Part shown: one piece after another, positions 34,683-42,852 of the stretch
Position numbering within the stretch: the stretch's first letter is position 1
How the letters are laid out: each line of letters opens with the position of its first letter
From: Thermoleophilaceae bacterium
GTDB taxonomy: Bacteria > Actinomycetota > Thermoleophilia > Solirubrobacterales > Thermoleophilaceae
DNA: 43,633 bases
Assembly: GCA_014534235.1 (NCBI GenBank)
Contig: JACVRW010000012.1
Coordinates: 1 to 43,633, forward strand
Reading direction: 5' to 3'
Program-made: the position numbers and the translations under genes
The notes under the pieces: model-generated
Database searches by the model: none
Told to the model about the DNA's origin: nothing
What the model saw: the letters and a program-made list of their open reading frames with translations, nothing else

Positions 34683-35726
34683 CTAACCGGAGGCAGTGCT
34701 CTTCCCCTGTGACTGGAAGATCTCGGCGATCGAGCCCTGCTCCGGGTCGAAGAACTCGTCGTTGACCCGGTCCCAGCCGCCGAGCCCGTGGATCTCGAAC
34801 AGGTTCCGGGGAGTCGGGAACCTGTCCTCGTCGAGGATCTCCTTCACGACCGGGCGATACCCCTTGCGCGCGAAGATCTTCTGGGCCTTCTTCGTGTACA
34901 GGAAGTCGACGAACGCCCGGGCCGTCTGCGGGTTCTTCGACTCCTCCGTGACCGCGATCGGGTTCTCGATCAGGATCGTCTCGTCGGGGATGACGTAGTC
35001 GAGCTGCTCGCCCTGCTGCTGCGCGAGGATCGCCTCGTTCTCGTAGCCGAGCAGCACGTCCGCCTTGCCGCTCGAGAAGGTCTGAAGCGACTCGCGGGCG
35101 CTCTTGTCTAGCACCGGCACGTGTTCGAAGAGCTCGGCGATGTAGTCGAGCGCCTCCCTCGGCGACTTGCCCCGCTCGAGCTGCGCGCCGTACGCGGCCA
35201 TGATGTTCCACTTGGCCCCGCCGGAGGTGAACGGGTTGGGCTCGAGCACCTCCACCCCGGGTTCGATCAGGTCCTCCCAGCTCCTGATGTCCTTCGGGTT
35301 GCCCTTCCGCACCATGAACACGACGACCGATTCGGTCACGAAGCCGTCGTACTGGTTCTCACTCCAGTTCTCGGCCACGAGTCCGGCATCGACCAGCCTG
35401 GTCATGTCCGGCTCGAGCGAGAACTCCACGACGTCGGCGGGTAGGCCACCCTCGACCGCCCGCGACTGCTCGCCCGACGACGCGTAGGACTGCTCGAAGC
35501 CGACGCCCTTGCCCTGCGGAGTCTCGTTGAAGGCGGGGATCAGCTCGCGGTATGCCTCCTCGGGAGTCGAGTAGGCGACGAGGGTGAGCTTCCCTCCCAT
35601 TCCGCCGTCGCCGCTCGCTGCCGACTCCTCCGAGGTGCCACCGCAGCCGCTCCCAAGGAGCGCCGCGGCCGCCAGGGCGGCGATCGCGGTCGTCACCGCG
35701 AGCAGACGATTACGAGTCCGGTGCAT
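34683..35726 (-). CDS. sbp: Sulfate-binding protein (lipoprotein)
   Basis: Extracytoplasmic solute-binding subunit of 347 residues. The signal peptide ends in LLGSGCGG, with Cys28 the probable lipidated residue, although the lipobox has Gly at -3. The mature protein carries Sbp/CysP signatures: LTLVAYSTPEEAYRELIPAF, GVGFEQSYASSGEQSRAVEG, PADVVEFSLEPDM, NPFTSGGAKWNIMAAYG and VLLGYENEAI. ATG at 35726 was chosen over an earlier in-frame start at 35762 because the latter adds residues before the signal peptide and lies in the promoter. It is the first gene of the importer operon and has a palindrome immediately upstream. Confidence 0.93.
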   Translation of the reverse strand: MHRTRNRLLAVTTAIAALAAAALLGSGCGGTSEESAASGDGGMGGKLTLVAYSTPEEAYRELIPAFNETPQGKGVGFEQSYASSGEQSRAVEGGLPADVVEFSLEPDMTRLVDAGLVAENWSENQYDGFVTESVVVFMVRKGNPKDIRSWEDLIEPGVEVLEPNPFTSGGAKWNIMAAYGAQLERGKSPREALDYIAELFEHVPVLDKSARESLQTFSSGKADVLLGYENEAILAQQQGEQLDYVIPDETILIENPIAVTEESKNPQTARAFVDFLYTKKAQKIFARKGYRPVVKEILDEDRFPTPRNLFEIHGLGGWDRVNDEFFDPEQGSIAEIFQSQGKSTASG

Positions 35727-35736
35727 TTTCCACTTT

Positions 35737-35752
35737 GTCAATCGACTTTGAC
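35737..35752. promoter_or_regulatory. Candidate Rrf2/CymR-type operator upstream of sbp
   Basis: A perfect 5-6-5 inverted repeat GTCAA-TCGACT-TTGAC begins 10 nt upstream of the sbp ATG (35726). A minus-strand -10-like TACGGT lies just beyond it at 35766-35761, so the predicted start of transcription falls at about the palindrome's edge. A bound repressor would block initiation. Matching it to the regulator at 31630 is inference. Confidence 0.5.
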
Positions 35753-35760
35753 GGCAGCGC

Positions 35761-35766
35761 ACCGTA
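35761..35766 (-). promoter_or_regulatory. -10 element TACGGT of the sulfate importer operon
   Basis: TACGGT on the minus strand predicts a leader of about 25-30 nt before the sbp ATG, containing a weak GTGGAA ribosome site. Confidence 0.4.
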
Positions 35767-35914
35767 GCACAAGCCGATCAACTCGGTCGGGAATGCTCGC
35801 GCTCGGCCGGGACGGCGGCGCGCCACCGCGGGGCCTTCCACGGCACCTGGTACGCCGTCGACGCGCGCGGGCCGACCCGCCGAGGTGAGCGAGCACGGCG
35901 CATCGCCGCGCGGG

Positions 35915-35920
35915 TATCGT
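35915..35920 (+). promoter_or_regulatory. -10 element TATCGT of a probable leaderless gene
   Basis: TATCGT lies 8 nt before the ATG at 35929, with no Shine-Dalgarno. The 35767-35914 gap upstream shows no gene I can support. Confidence 0.5.
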
Positions 35921-35928
35921 CGGCGTCA

Positions 35929-36528
35929 ATGGAGGAGATCTCGCCCGGCCTCTGGCACTGGATCGCCCGCCACCCGAAGATCGGCATCGAGGTCAGCTCG
36001 TATTTCATCCCGCAGCACGGGCTGCTGCTCGATCCGCTGATCCCGCCCGAGGGCGTCGAGCGGCTCGAGGAGCTGACGCGGCCCCGCGAGGTGCTCTTGA
36101 CGAACCGCCACCACTGGCGCGACTGCGGCAGGCTCATCGAGCGCTTCGGCTGCACCGTGCGGGCCCCTCGCACCGGCATGCACGAGTTCGACGAGACCCA
36201 GACCGTGGCGCCTTACGACTTCGGCGAGTCGCTCGTCGACGGCGCGGTGACGGTCCACGAGGTCGGCGTCCTATGTCCGGACGAGTCGGCGCTGCACATC
36301 CCGTCCGTGTCGGCGCTCGCCGTGGCGGATGGGGTGGTGCATTATGGCGAGCTCCGCTTCGTCTCCGACGACCTGATGGACGACCCAGAGGACACCAAGG
36401 CCGGCCTGAAGGCGGCTTATGCCCGGCTCGCGGATGAGCTCGAGTTCGAGAACCTCCTGACCGCGCACGGCGATCCGCTCGTCGGGGGCGCGCGCGAGGC
36501 GCTCCGGAACTGGGCAACGCGGTCCTAG
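35929..36528 (+). CDS. Metallo-beta-lactamase-fold protein with degenerate metal site
   Basis: A 199-residue protein whose opening (EISPGLWHWIARHPKIGIEVSSYFIPQHGLLLDPLIPPEG), the LLTNRHHWRDC strand-loop and the late LLTAHGDPLVGGAREALRNW follow the metallo-beta-lactamase fold. The canonical HxHxDH is replaced by NRHHWRDC, and the region expected to supply the middle His is missing; only the final AHGDP is conserved. It may bind one metal or none, so a hydrolase activity should not be assumed. The ATG follows a -10-like TATCGT. It converges with the MetE-like gene. Confidence 0.75.
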   Translation: MEEISPGLWHWIARHPKIGIEVSSYFIPQHGLLLDPLIPPEGVERLEELTRPREVLLTNRHHWRDCGRLIERFGCTVRAPRTGMHEFDETQTVAPYDFGESLVDGAVTVHEVGVLCPDESALHIPSVSALAVADGVVHYGELRFVSDDLMDDPEDTKAGLKAAYARLADELEFENLLTAHGDPLVGGAREALRNWATRS

Positions 36529-36600
36529 CGGAGCGGAGCCGGGAGCGCCTTCTTCCCCTGGAAGGCGAACAGCAGCAGGTCGACCATGCGGAACGCTCGG

Positions 36601-37689
36601 CTAGCCCCACGCCGCGTGCGCCACGTCCGCCACCAGCCGCAGCTTCAGCTCCTCGGCCCGCTCGTCGATCGGGTTGCCCTCCGCGACTGAGGCGAAGCCG
36701 CACTGCGTCGAGAGTCCGAGCTGCGCCCGCGGGAAAAGGCTTCCGGCCTCGTCGATCCGGCCGCGAAGCATGTCCGGGGCCTCCAGCTCCGGCCTCTTGG
36801 TCGAGACGAGCCCGAGCACGACCTGCTTGTCGTCGGGCACCTTTACGAGCGGCTCGAACGACCCCGAGCGTGCGTCGTCGTACTCGAGGAAGTAGGCGTC
36901 GAACGCCCTCGCCCGCTCGAAGAGGGCGCCCGCGATGTAGTCGTAGCCGCCGCTGGCCATCCACATGCCGACGTTGTTCCCGCGGCACAGGTGCAGGCCG
37001 AGCCGCACGCCCGAGACGCCCTCGACCATGCCGTTGATCAGCTCTACGCCCTCGCTCAGCATCCGCTCGGCGGGCATGCCGAGCGACTCGGCCCAGTCCC
37101 GGACGCGGGGGTCCACGAGCGTGGCCAGCTCCGGCGCGTCGACCTGGATGTACTCGCATCCGAGCGAAACGAGCTCCTGGATCTCCGAGCGCCCAACCGC
37201 GGCGGCGTCGGCGAACATCGCGAACGCGTCGGGGTACGCACCGGTCGAGTACCTCGGGTTCCACAGGCCGAAGAGGACCAGCGGGCTCGGTACGGTCACC
37301 TTCAGGGGCAGCCGGGCGCGGGCGCGGGCATAGCTGTACTCCTCGGTCACCATCGAGCGCCGCTTGCGGAGCTTCGAGGTCACGGCGTAGCCGAAGACCC
37401 AATCGACCTCCCCCTCGGGCGTAGCCCACGGCATCGCGTTCCCGTGCTCCACCGATTCGATGCCCTCCACTGTCTCCGTGATCGGCCCCATGAACAGGTA
37501 CCGGCGCATCTCGCCGTCGGTGACCACGTCAACCCCCGCGCCCTCCTGGACCGCAATCACCTGGTCGACGGCGCGGTCCTCCACGCGCTTGAGCTCGGGT
37601 GTGGACAGCCTGCCCTGCTCGAAGGCGGCGCGGGCCTCCTTCAGGTAGGACGGGCGAAGCATCGATCCGATGACCTCGGCGCGAAACAC
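36601..37689 (-). CDS. Core-MetE-like (B12-independent methionine synthase family) protein
   Basis: A 362-residue TIM-barrel protein corresponding to the catalytic C-terminal half of MetE, without the N-terminal folate-binding half. The zinc ligands are all visible: H233 and C235 in GLHLCRGNN, E269 in YFLEYDD, and C330 in LSTQCGFAS. VIGSMLRPSYL near the start and LGLVSTKRPELE are family motifs. Stand-alone core-MetE proteins use other methyl donors or act on unusual substrates, so methionine synthesis is possible but not proven. GTG start at 37689 with GAGAGGAG Shine-Dalgarno; TAGCTT (37722-37717) is a possible -10. Confidence 0.87.
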   Translation of the reverse strand: MFRAEVIGSMLRPSYLKEARAAFEQGRLSTPELKRVEDRAVDQVIAVQEGAGVDVVTDGEMRRYLFMGPITETVEGIESVEHGNAMPWATPEGEVDWVFGYAVTSKLRKRRSMVTEEYSYARARARLPLKVTVPSPLVLFGLWNPRYSTGAYPDAFAMFADAAAVGRSEIQELVSLGCEYIQVDAPELATLVDPRVRDWAESLGMPAERMLSEGVELINGMVEGVSGVRLGLHLCRGNNVGMWMASGGYDYIAGALFERARAFDAYFLEYDDARSGSFEPLVKVPDDKQVVLGLVSTKRPELEAPDMLRGRIDEAGSLFPRAQLGLSTQCGFASVAEGNPIDERAEELKLRLVADVAHAAWG

Positions 37690-37751
37690 GGCGGCTCCTC
37701 TCGTCTCCGGCCGGAGAAGCTACAACGCCACGAGCGCGAACGTCCCGGCTG

Positions 37752-37757
37752 TAGCCT
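37752..37757 (+). promoter_or_regulatory. -10 element TAGCCT of the YCII gene
   Basis: TAGCCT sits 7 nt before the GTG at 37765, with no ribosome-binding site; probable leaderless mRNA. Confidence 0.5.
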
Positions 37758-37764
37758 GACGAGC

Positions 37765-38037
37765 GTGAAATACGTGCCTTTCTACGAATCCGCCGATGAC
37801 GTCCTCTCGAAGGCGCCCGCCCAGTTCCCGGCGCACAAGGCGCGCCTCGACGACTTCCATGCCCGCGGCGACCTCCTCATGGTCGGCACGTTCGGCGATC
37901 CGCAGGAGGAGGGCTCGATGGCCATCTTCACGAGCCGCGAGGCGGCCGAGGAGTTCGTCAGAGGGGATCCGTTCGTGCTGAACGGCGTAGTCCGCGACTG
38001 GCAGATCCGCGAATGGGACGAGGTGCTGGTGCCCTAA
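37765..38037 (+). CDS. YCII-related small protein
   Basis: A 90-residue ferredoxin-like-fold protein of the YciI family. VPFYESADDVLSKAPAQFPAHKARLDDFHARGDLLMVGTF is the conserved first half, with the His-Asp pair (residues near 24 and 29) seen in this family. It ends with GSMAIFTSREAAEEFVRGDPFVLNGVV and a WQIREWDEV strand. Functions suggested for relatives (dehalogenation, accessory enzymes) do not transfer safely. GTG start, preceded by TAGCCT at 7 nt. Divergent from the MetE-like gene. Confidence 0.85.
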   Translation: MKYVPFYESADDVLSKAPAQFPAHKARLDDFHARGDLLMVGTFGDPQEEGSMAIFTSREAAEEFVRGDPFVLNGVVRDWQIREWDEVLVP

Positions 38038-38148
38038 GGCGGCCATCGGCGTGACCGACCGCCCGCTCGAGGCAACGGGCGCAGCGCCCGGCGCCGGGCG
38101 CGGCGCCACCAGCCCGCTGGTCCTCCAGGGCGTCGAGGCCGCGCACGC

Positions 38149-38334
38149 ATGCTCAGGACGCGTGCGGGCGCTCGGCCCATCGTCGTGCACCCGGGTTGGC
38201 GCACGGATGTGGACACCGCGACGTTCGTCGCGCTCGCCTCCACCGAGGCTTTCCGTACGCCCGAGCCGCTGCGCCGCGCTCGATCCCTGGCGCGCGACGC
38301 CCGGGCCCGGCAAGCGCAGCGCCTGCCGCCCTAG
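38149..38334 (+). CDS. Possible small ORF, 61 aa, in an otherwise empty gap
   Basis: The stretch 38038-38346 (309 nt) has no recognisable gene. This 61-codon frame (IVVHPGWRTDVDTATFVALA and onward, then an Arg-rich tail) has GC-rich third positions and ends 12 nt before the next gene, but has no promoter-like hexamer at the usual distance, no Shine-Dalgarno and no family match. It may be a remnant or chance. Confidence 0.25.
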   Translation: MLRTRAGARPIVVHPGWRTDVDTATFVALASTEAFRTPEPLRRARSLARDARARQAQRLPP

Positions 38335-38337
38335 GGT
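38332..38337 (+). promoter_or_regulatory. -10 element TAGGGT of the 206-aa gene
   Basis: TAGGGT lies 9 nt before the ATG at 38347, with no Shine-Dalgarno. Confidence 0.45.
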
Positions 38338-38346
38338 TGCGCGGCG

Positions 38347-38967
38347 ATGGTCCTGGGTCTCTCCGGCGGTGTCAAACGTAGGCGCCCCAGTCCGATGCGG
38401 TCCTTCGATCCGCGCACCGTCGGAGCCCTCGAGTGCAGGGCGTGGGAGATTTACTACCGTCGGAGGTGGCTCGCGTTCCTGATCGTGTCGGTGGGACTGG
38501 TCAGGGCGGCATTCAGGATGAGCTGGCCCCGGACGGTGCTCGGCGCGTGGCTCGTGCTCCGAGCGAACCGGAAGTGGGCGCCCTTTCCGGACAACGACCC
38601 GGACGCTGCCCGTTCGCTGATGACCCGCTTCTACCGCCTGCTGAAGGCCACCGAGCCGGCCGCCTTCGACCCGGCGAGGGCCGCTGAGCTCGAGGTTGAA
38701 TGGTGGCGAGCGCACCGCGAGAACCAGCACGACCGGGGCGCCGGATCAGCTGAGGAGCTCGCCGCCGCGCTGTGTGACCTCTACTCGTACACCTACTCCG
38801 CCGACCCCGACGACGTGCGACAGGCGGCGGCACTGCGAGCCCAGGCCATGGACGTCTCGGACCGCTGGGTGGCGGACGGCTGCCACCCGGAGAGCGAGCT
38901 GCTCGACGAGGAGCGCGCCGTCCTCGTCCGATCGTACGCCGCCCTGCTGGCGGCGGTGCATCGCTGA
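38347..38967 (+). CDS. Conserved hypothetical protein, 206 aa
   Basis: Not assigned to a named family. Residues 20-60 form an aromatic, basic segment with a hydrophobic patch (CRAWEIYYRRRWLAFLIVSVGLV) that could be membrane-associated. The remainder is helical and rich in Trp, Tyr, Arg and Asp (ANRKWAPFPDNDPDAARSLMTRFYRLLK; VEWWRAHRENQH). No catalytic motif is obvious. It resembles a protein type I recall in actinobacteria without known function. The second ATG (residue 17, MRSFDP) is an alternative start, but the TAGGGT spacing favours the first. It converges with rplQ. Confidence 0.75.
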   Translation: MVLGLSGGVKRRRPSPMRSFDPRTVGALECRAWEIYYRRRWLAFLIVSVGLVRAAFRMSWPRTVLGAWLVLRANRKWAPFPDNDPDAARSLMTRFYRLLKATEPAAFDPARAAELEVEWWRAHRENQHDRGAGSAEELAAALCDLYSYTYSADPDDVRQAAALRAQAMDVSDRWVADGCHPESELLDEERAVLVRSYAALLAAVHR

Positions 38968-39005
38968 GCGGAGCCCCCGTAACGCAGCCGGCGCCCCGCT
39001 GACTC

Positions 39006-39359
39006 TCAGACCAGCTCGAGGAACACCATCTCCGTGGAGTCGGACTTCCGCGGCCCCAGCTTGAGGATGCGGGTGTAGCCGCCGTCTCGGTCGGCGTAGC
39101 GCGGCGCGATCTCCTCGAAGAGCTTGTACACGATGAACTTGTCCTGCCCGAGCCGGGCCATCGCCTGGCGGCGGGCGTGGGGGTCGCCCTGCTTCGCCAG
39201 CGTGATCAGGCGCTCCAGCTCGGGCTTGACGGCCTTGGCCTTCGCCTCGGTCGTCTGGATCCGCTCGTGGTCGATCACCTCGCGGCAGAGGTTCGAGAAC
39301 AGCGCCTTACGGTGGGCCGTCTGGCGCGAGAGCTTGCCCCTCTGCTTGCGGTGGCGCAT
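39006..39359 (-). CDS. rplQ: 50S ribosomal protein L17
   Basis: Complete L17 of 117 residues: MRHRKQRGKLSRQTAHRKAL and the central LITLAKQGDPHARRQAMARL are diagnostic. It binds 23S rRNA near the exit tunnel. It ends the ribosomal operon, 11 nt after rpoA. truA, often the next gene, is not here. A loose inverted repeat (AGCGGAGC/GCCCCGCT) downstream at 38967-39002 might help termination. Confidence 0.97.
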   Translation of the reverse strand: MRHRKQRGKLSRQTAHRKALFSNLCREVIDHERIQTTEAKAKAVKPELERLITLAKQGDPHARRQAMARLGQDKFIVYKLFEEIAPRYADRDGGYTRILKLGPRKSDSTEMVFLELV

Positions 39360-39370
39360 CGCGCTCGACC

Positions 39371-40342
39371 TTATCCGGTGCGGAGGGTCAGCCCGCGGGC
39401 GTCGAGAGTCTCCTTAACCTCCTCGATCGACTTGCGACCGAAGTTCGGAATCGCCGCCAGCTCGGACTCGGACTTCTGGACGAGGTCGCCAACCGTCTGG
39501 ATGCCCGCCCGCTTGAGGCAGTTGTACGAGCGCACCCCGAGCTCGAGCTCCTCGATCAGGATGTCGTCCATCCCGCTGGCGCCCGGGCCGCCGCCGTCGC
39601 CCCCGAGGCCCGCCTCGCCGGCGACGAGGGCCGCGCCCTGATCGCGCAGCGCGTCGACTCGGTCCGCGTCCGTGAAGATCGCCAGGTACTTGATGAGGAT
39701 CTCGGCGGCCTCGCGTAGCGCCGCCTGGGGCTCGAGCGAGCCGTCGGTCTCGATGTCGATCGTGAGCTTGTCGTAGTCGGTCTTCTGCCCGACGCGGGCG
39801 GCGTCGACGGAGTACGCCACTCGCTTCACCGGCGAGAAGATCGAGTCGATCGGGATCACGCCGATCGGCTGATCGGGCGTCTTGTTCTCCTCCGCTGGGG
39901 AGTACCCGCGGCCGTGCCCGATGGTGAGGTACAGCTCGAGCTTGGTCTTCTTCTCGAGGGTCGCTATGTGGGTCTCCGGATTGAGGATCTCGACGCCGGA
40001 AGGCAGGTCGATGTCTCCCGCGGTGACCTCACCGGGTCCGGTGACGACGAGCGGCGCCTCGATCTCGGCCGCATCCGAGTGCATGCGGCAGACGACCTCC
40101 TTCAGGTTCAGGACGATGTCGGTTACGTCCTCCTTGACGCCGTTGATCGTCGAGAACTCGTGGGCCACTCCCTCGATCCGGACGCTCGTCACGGCGGCGC
40201 CGGCGAGCGACGACAGCAGGACCCGCCGCAGCGAGTTGCCGAACGTGTAGCCGAAGCCGCGGTCGAGCGGCTCGATCGTAAAGGTGCCGCGGTTTTGCTC
40301 GACCTTCTCGGTCGCTATTTGGGGAGTCTGGAACTCGATCAT
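39371..40342 (-). CDS. rpoA: RNA polymerase alpha subunit
   Basis: Full-length alpha of 323 residues. The N-terminal dimerisation domain shows GFGYTFGNSLRRVLLSSLAGAAVTSVRIEGV and FSTINGVKEDVTDIVLNLK. A Gly-rich linker (GGDGGGPGAS) leads to the C-terminal domain DDILIEELELGVRSYNCLKRAGIQTVGDLV, which contacts DNA UP elements and activators. Spacing and order in the rpsD-rpoA-rplQ block are standard. Confidence 0.98.
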   Translation of the reverse strand: MIEFQTPQIATEKVEQNRGTFTIEPLDRGFGYTFGNSLRRVLLSSLAGAAVTSVRIEGVAHEFSTINGVKEDVTDIVLNLKEVVCRMHSDAAEIEAPLVVTGPGEVTAGDIDLPSGVEILNPETHIATLEKKTKLELYLTIGHGRGYSPAEENKTPDQPIGVIPIDSIFSPVKRVAYSVDAARVGQKTDYDKLTIDIETDGSLEPQAALREAAEILIKYLAIFTDADRVDALRDQGAALVAGEAGLGGDGGGPGASGMDDILIEELELGVRSYNCLKRAGIQTVGDLVQKSESELAAIPNFGRKSIEEVKETLDARGLTLRTG

Positions 40343-40405
40343 GGGTGCTTCCTTCGGCTGGTGGGCGCGCCCTGCCGCGGCGGCGACCGGCGCAAACCCG
40401 TGTTC

Positions 40406-41026
<621 letters not shown>

Positions 41027-41027
<1 letters not shown>

Positions 41028-41419
41028 TAGACGCGCCTCCTCTTCCTCGGCCGGACGCCGTTGTGCGCCTGCGGCGTTACGTCGCGGATGCTCGTGATCT
41101 CGAGGCCGGCCGCCTGCAGGGAGCGGATGGCGGTCTCGCGGCCCGAGCCGGAGCCCTTCACGAAGACTTCGACCCTCTGCAGCCCGTGCTCCATGCCCTT
41201 CCGCGCCGCGGAGTCCGCCGTCACCTGGGCCGCGAAGGGGGTGGACTTGCGGGAGCCCTTGAAGCCCGCACCGCCGGCGGACTCCCACGCGATCACGTTT
41301 CCGTCCTTGTCCGTGAGCGACACGATCGTGTTGTTGAAGCTGGTCTTGATGTGGGCCTGGCCGAACGGCACGTTCTTGCGGACGCGCCTTCGGCCGCGGG
41401 GGCGTCGAGGCTGGGGCAT
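41027..41419 (-). CDS. rpsK: 30S ribosomal protein S11
   Basis: Complete S11 of 130 residues: [40 protein letters not shown] and the C-terminal [23 protein letters not shown] are diagnostic. It forms part of the platform at the mRNA exit. Lies 13 nt after rpsM and overlaps rpsD. Confidence 0.98.
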
Positions 41420-41432
41420 CTAGCGGGGCACC

Positions 41433-41819
41433 TCAGTGCTTCCGGATCTTTCTCTTGCCGCCGCCGGCCGCCGATCCGCGCTTGGGCCCCTTGCGGGTGC
41501 GGGCGTTCGTCTTCGTCCGTTGGCCGTTGACGGGCAGGCCGCGCCGGTGGCGGAGCCCCTTGTATGAGCCGATCTCCATGAGGCGCTTGACGTTCTGCGA
41601 ACGCTCACGCCGGAGGTCTCCCTCTACGAGCAGGTCGTCCACCCGCTCGCGCAGGCGGCGGACCTCGTCCTCGGTCAGGTCCTTTACGTACGTGTCCGGG
41701 CCCACGCCCGCGTCGGTCAACACCCTGTTCGCGGTCGATCGCCCGACGCCGTAGATGTAGGTCAGTCCGATCTCGGCTCGCTTGTTGAGGGGGATGTTGA
41801 TGCCTGCGATTCGCGCCAT
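41433..41819 (-). CDS. rpsM: 30S ribosomal protein S13
   Basis: S13 of 128 residues with [26 protein letters not shown] and [26 protein letters not shown]. It contacts P-site tRNA and S19 in the head of the small subunit. The ATG lies 4 nt after the rpmJ stop, with the Shine-Dalgarno GGGTGAGG overlapping that stop. Confidence 0.98.
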   Translation of the reverse strand: MARIAGINIPLNKRAEIGLTYIYGVGRSTANRVLTDAGVGPDTYVKDLTEDEVRRLRERVDDLLVEGDLRRERSQNVKRLMEIGSYKGLRHRRGLPVNGQRTKTNARTRKGPKRGSAAGGGKRKIRKH

Positions 41820-41823
41820 TACC

Positions 41824-41937
41824 TCACCCCTGCCGTTGCTTGTGACGCGGGTTCTGACAGATCACGAGGACCGCACCGCCGCGGCGGATGATCTTGCACT
41901 TCTCGCACATGGGCTTGACTGAGGCGCGGACCTTCAT
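41824..41937 (-). CDS. rpmJ: 50S ribosomal protein L36
   Basis: A 37-residue ribosomal protein. [20 protein letters not shown] followed by [11 protein letters not shown] supplies the zinc ligands C11, C14, C27 and H32, so this is the zinc-binding form. It is the first ribosomal gene after map and is preceded by its own promoter-like signals. infA, normally directly upstream, is absent. Confidence 0.97.
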   Translation of the reverse strand: MKVRASVKPMCEKCKIIRRGGAVLVICQNPRHKQRQG

Positions 41938-41951
41938 AGCTCCGTGATCTG

Positions 41952-41957
41952 ACCGTA
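41952..41957 (-). promoter_or_regulatory. -10 element TACGGT before rpmJ
   Basis: Minus-strand TACGGT is 14 nt from the rpmJ ATG and a CGGAG ribosome site fits between. The ribosomal genes after map may thus have an internal promoter in the 118-nt gap that infA normally fills. Confidence 0.4.
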
Positions 41958-42055
41958 ACCGAACGAGAACCAGCGCGGAGCCCAGGAGTCGGCTCCACGC
42001 CGACCCACAAGAGTAGCAGCCGGGTCCCGCCCGGAACCGGGCCGCGCGGCCGCGC

Positions 42056-42850
42056 CTATCCGGCCAATGACGCCGCGGCGCCACCCCGCTCGCCGGCCAC
42101 CTCGTGCCACGGGGTCAGGATCCGCGGCCCGTCCGCGGTCACGGCCACGGTGTGCTCGAAGTGCGCGGTGAGCGAGCCGTCCGAAGAGTAGACGGCCCAG
42201 TTGTCGGAACCCATGCGGACGTGGTGGTCGCCCGCGTTCACCATCGGCTCTATCGCGAGCACCATGCCCTCCTCCAGCTCCGGACCCCTGCCCGGGTCGC
42301 CGAAGTTCGGGATCTGCGGGTCCTCGTGCATGTCCCGGCCGATCCCGTGGCCGACCAGCGAGCGGATCACGGAGAAGCCGTCCGCCTCGACCCGCGCCTG
42401 CACCGCGTGCGAGACGTCCCCCAGCCGGTTGCCGGGCCTACACTGCTCGACCGCGTCGAAGAGGGCCGCCCTGGTACTCCTGAGGAGGCGTCGCGCGATC
42501 GGGGTGACGTTCCCGATGGGATGGGTGATCGCGGCATCGGCGACCCAGCCGTCGTAGACGACGCCGATGTCGATCGACAGGATGTCGCCGCGGCGGAGGC
42601 GGTAGCGGCCGGGGATCCCGTGCACCACCATCGAGTTCGGCGAGGTGCAGATCGAGCGCGGGAAGCCGCGGTAGCCCTTGAACGCCGGCTCGGCGTTCTG
42701 CGAGCGGATGAACCGCTCGGCCGTCTCGTCGATCTCGGCGGTGGTGACCCCGGGGCGGGCCTTCCGCCTCAGGATCTCGTGGCAGCGGGCGAGGATCCTG
42801 CCGGCGGCGGCGATCTTCTCGATCTCCTCGGGTGTCTTGCGATGGATCAC
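42056..42850 (-). CDS. map: Methionine aminopeptidase (type I)
   Basis: Enzyme of 264 residues removing the initiator methionine. The pita-bread fold metal ligands are in [16 protein letters not shown] (two Asp), [12 protein letters not shown] (His) and MVLAIEPMV plus AHFEHTVAV (Glu residues). The substrate-side [15 protein letters not shown] is conserved. GTG start at 42850, 2 nt after the adk stop, so translation is probably coupled. Confidence 0.96.
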   Translation of the reverse strand: MIHRKTPEEIEKIAAAGRILARCHEILRRKARPGVTTAEIDETAERFIRSQNAEPAFKGYRGFPRSICTSPNSMVVHGIPGRYRLRRGDILSIDIGVVYDGWVADAAITHPIGNVTPIARRLLRSTRAALFDAVEQCRPGNRLGDVSHAVQARVEADGFSVIRSLVGHGIGRDMHEDPQIPNFGDPGRGPELEEGMVLAIEPMVNAGDHHVRMGSDNWAVYSSDGSLTAHFEHTVAVTADGPRILTPWHEVAGERGGAAASLAG

Positions 42851-42852
42851 GC

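Noticed and set aside
35767-35914. Open frame HRGAFHGTWYAVDARGP in the gap before the MBL-like gene
   Set aside because: No start, no stop that fits, no recognisable family; the gap may contain a remnant but I cannot name it.
36525-36587. 20-codon minus-strand frame (MVDLLLFAFQGKKALPAPLR) after the MetE-like gene
   Set aside because: It has natural-looking composition but no start signals, is very short and has no family match. A gene tail is possible but cannot be supported.
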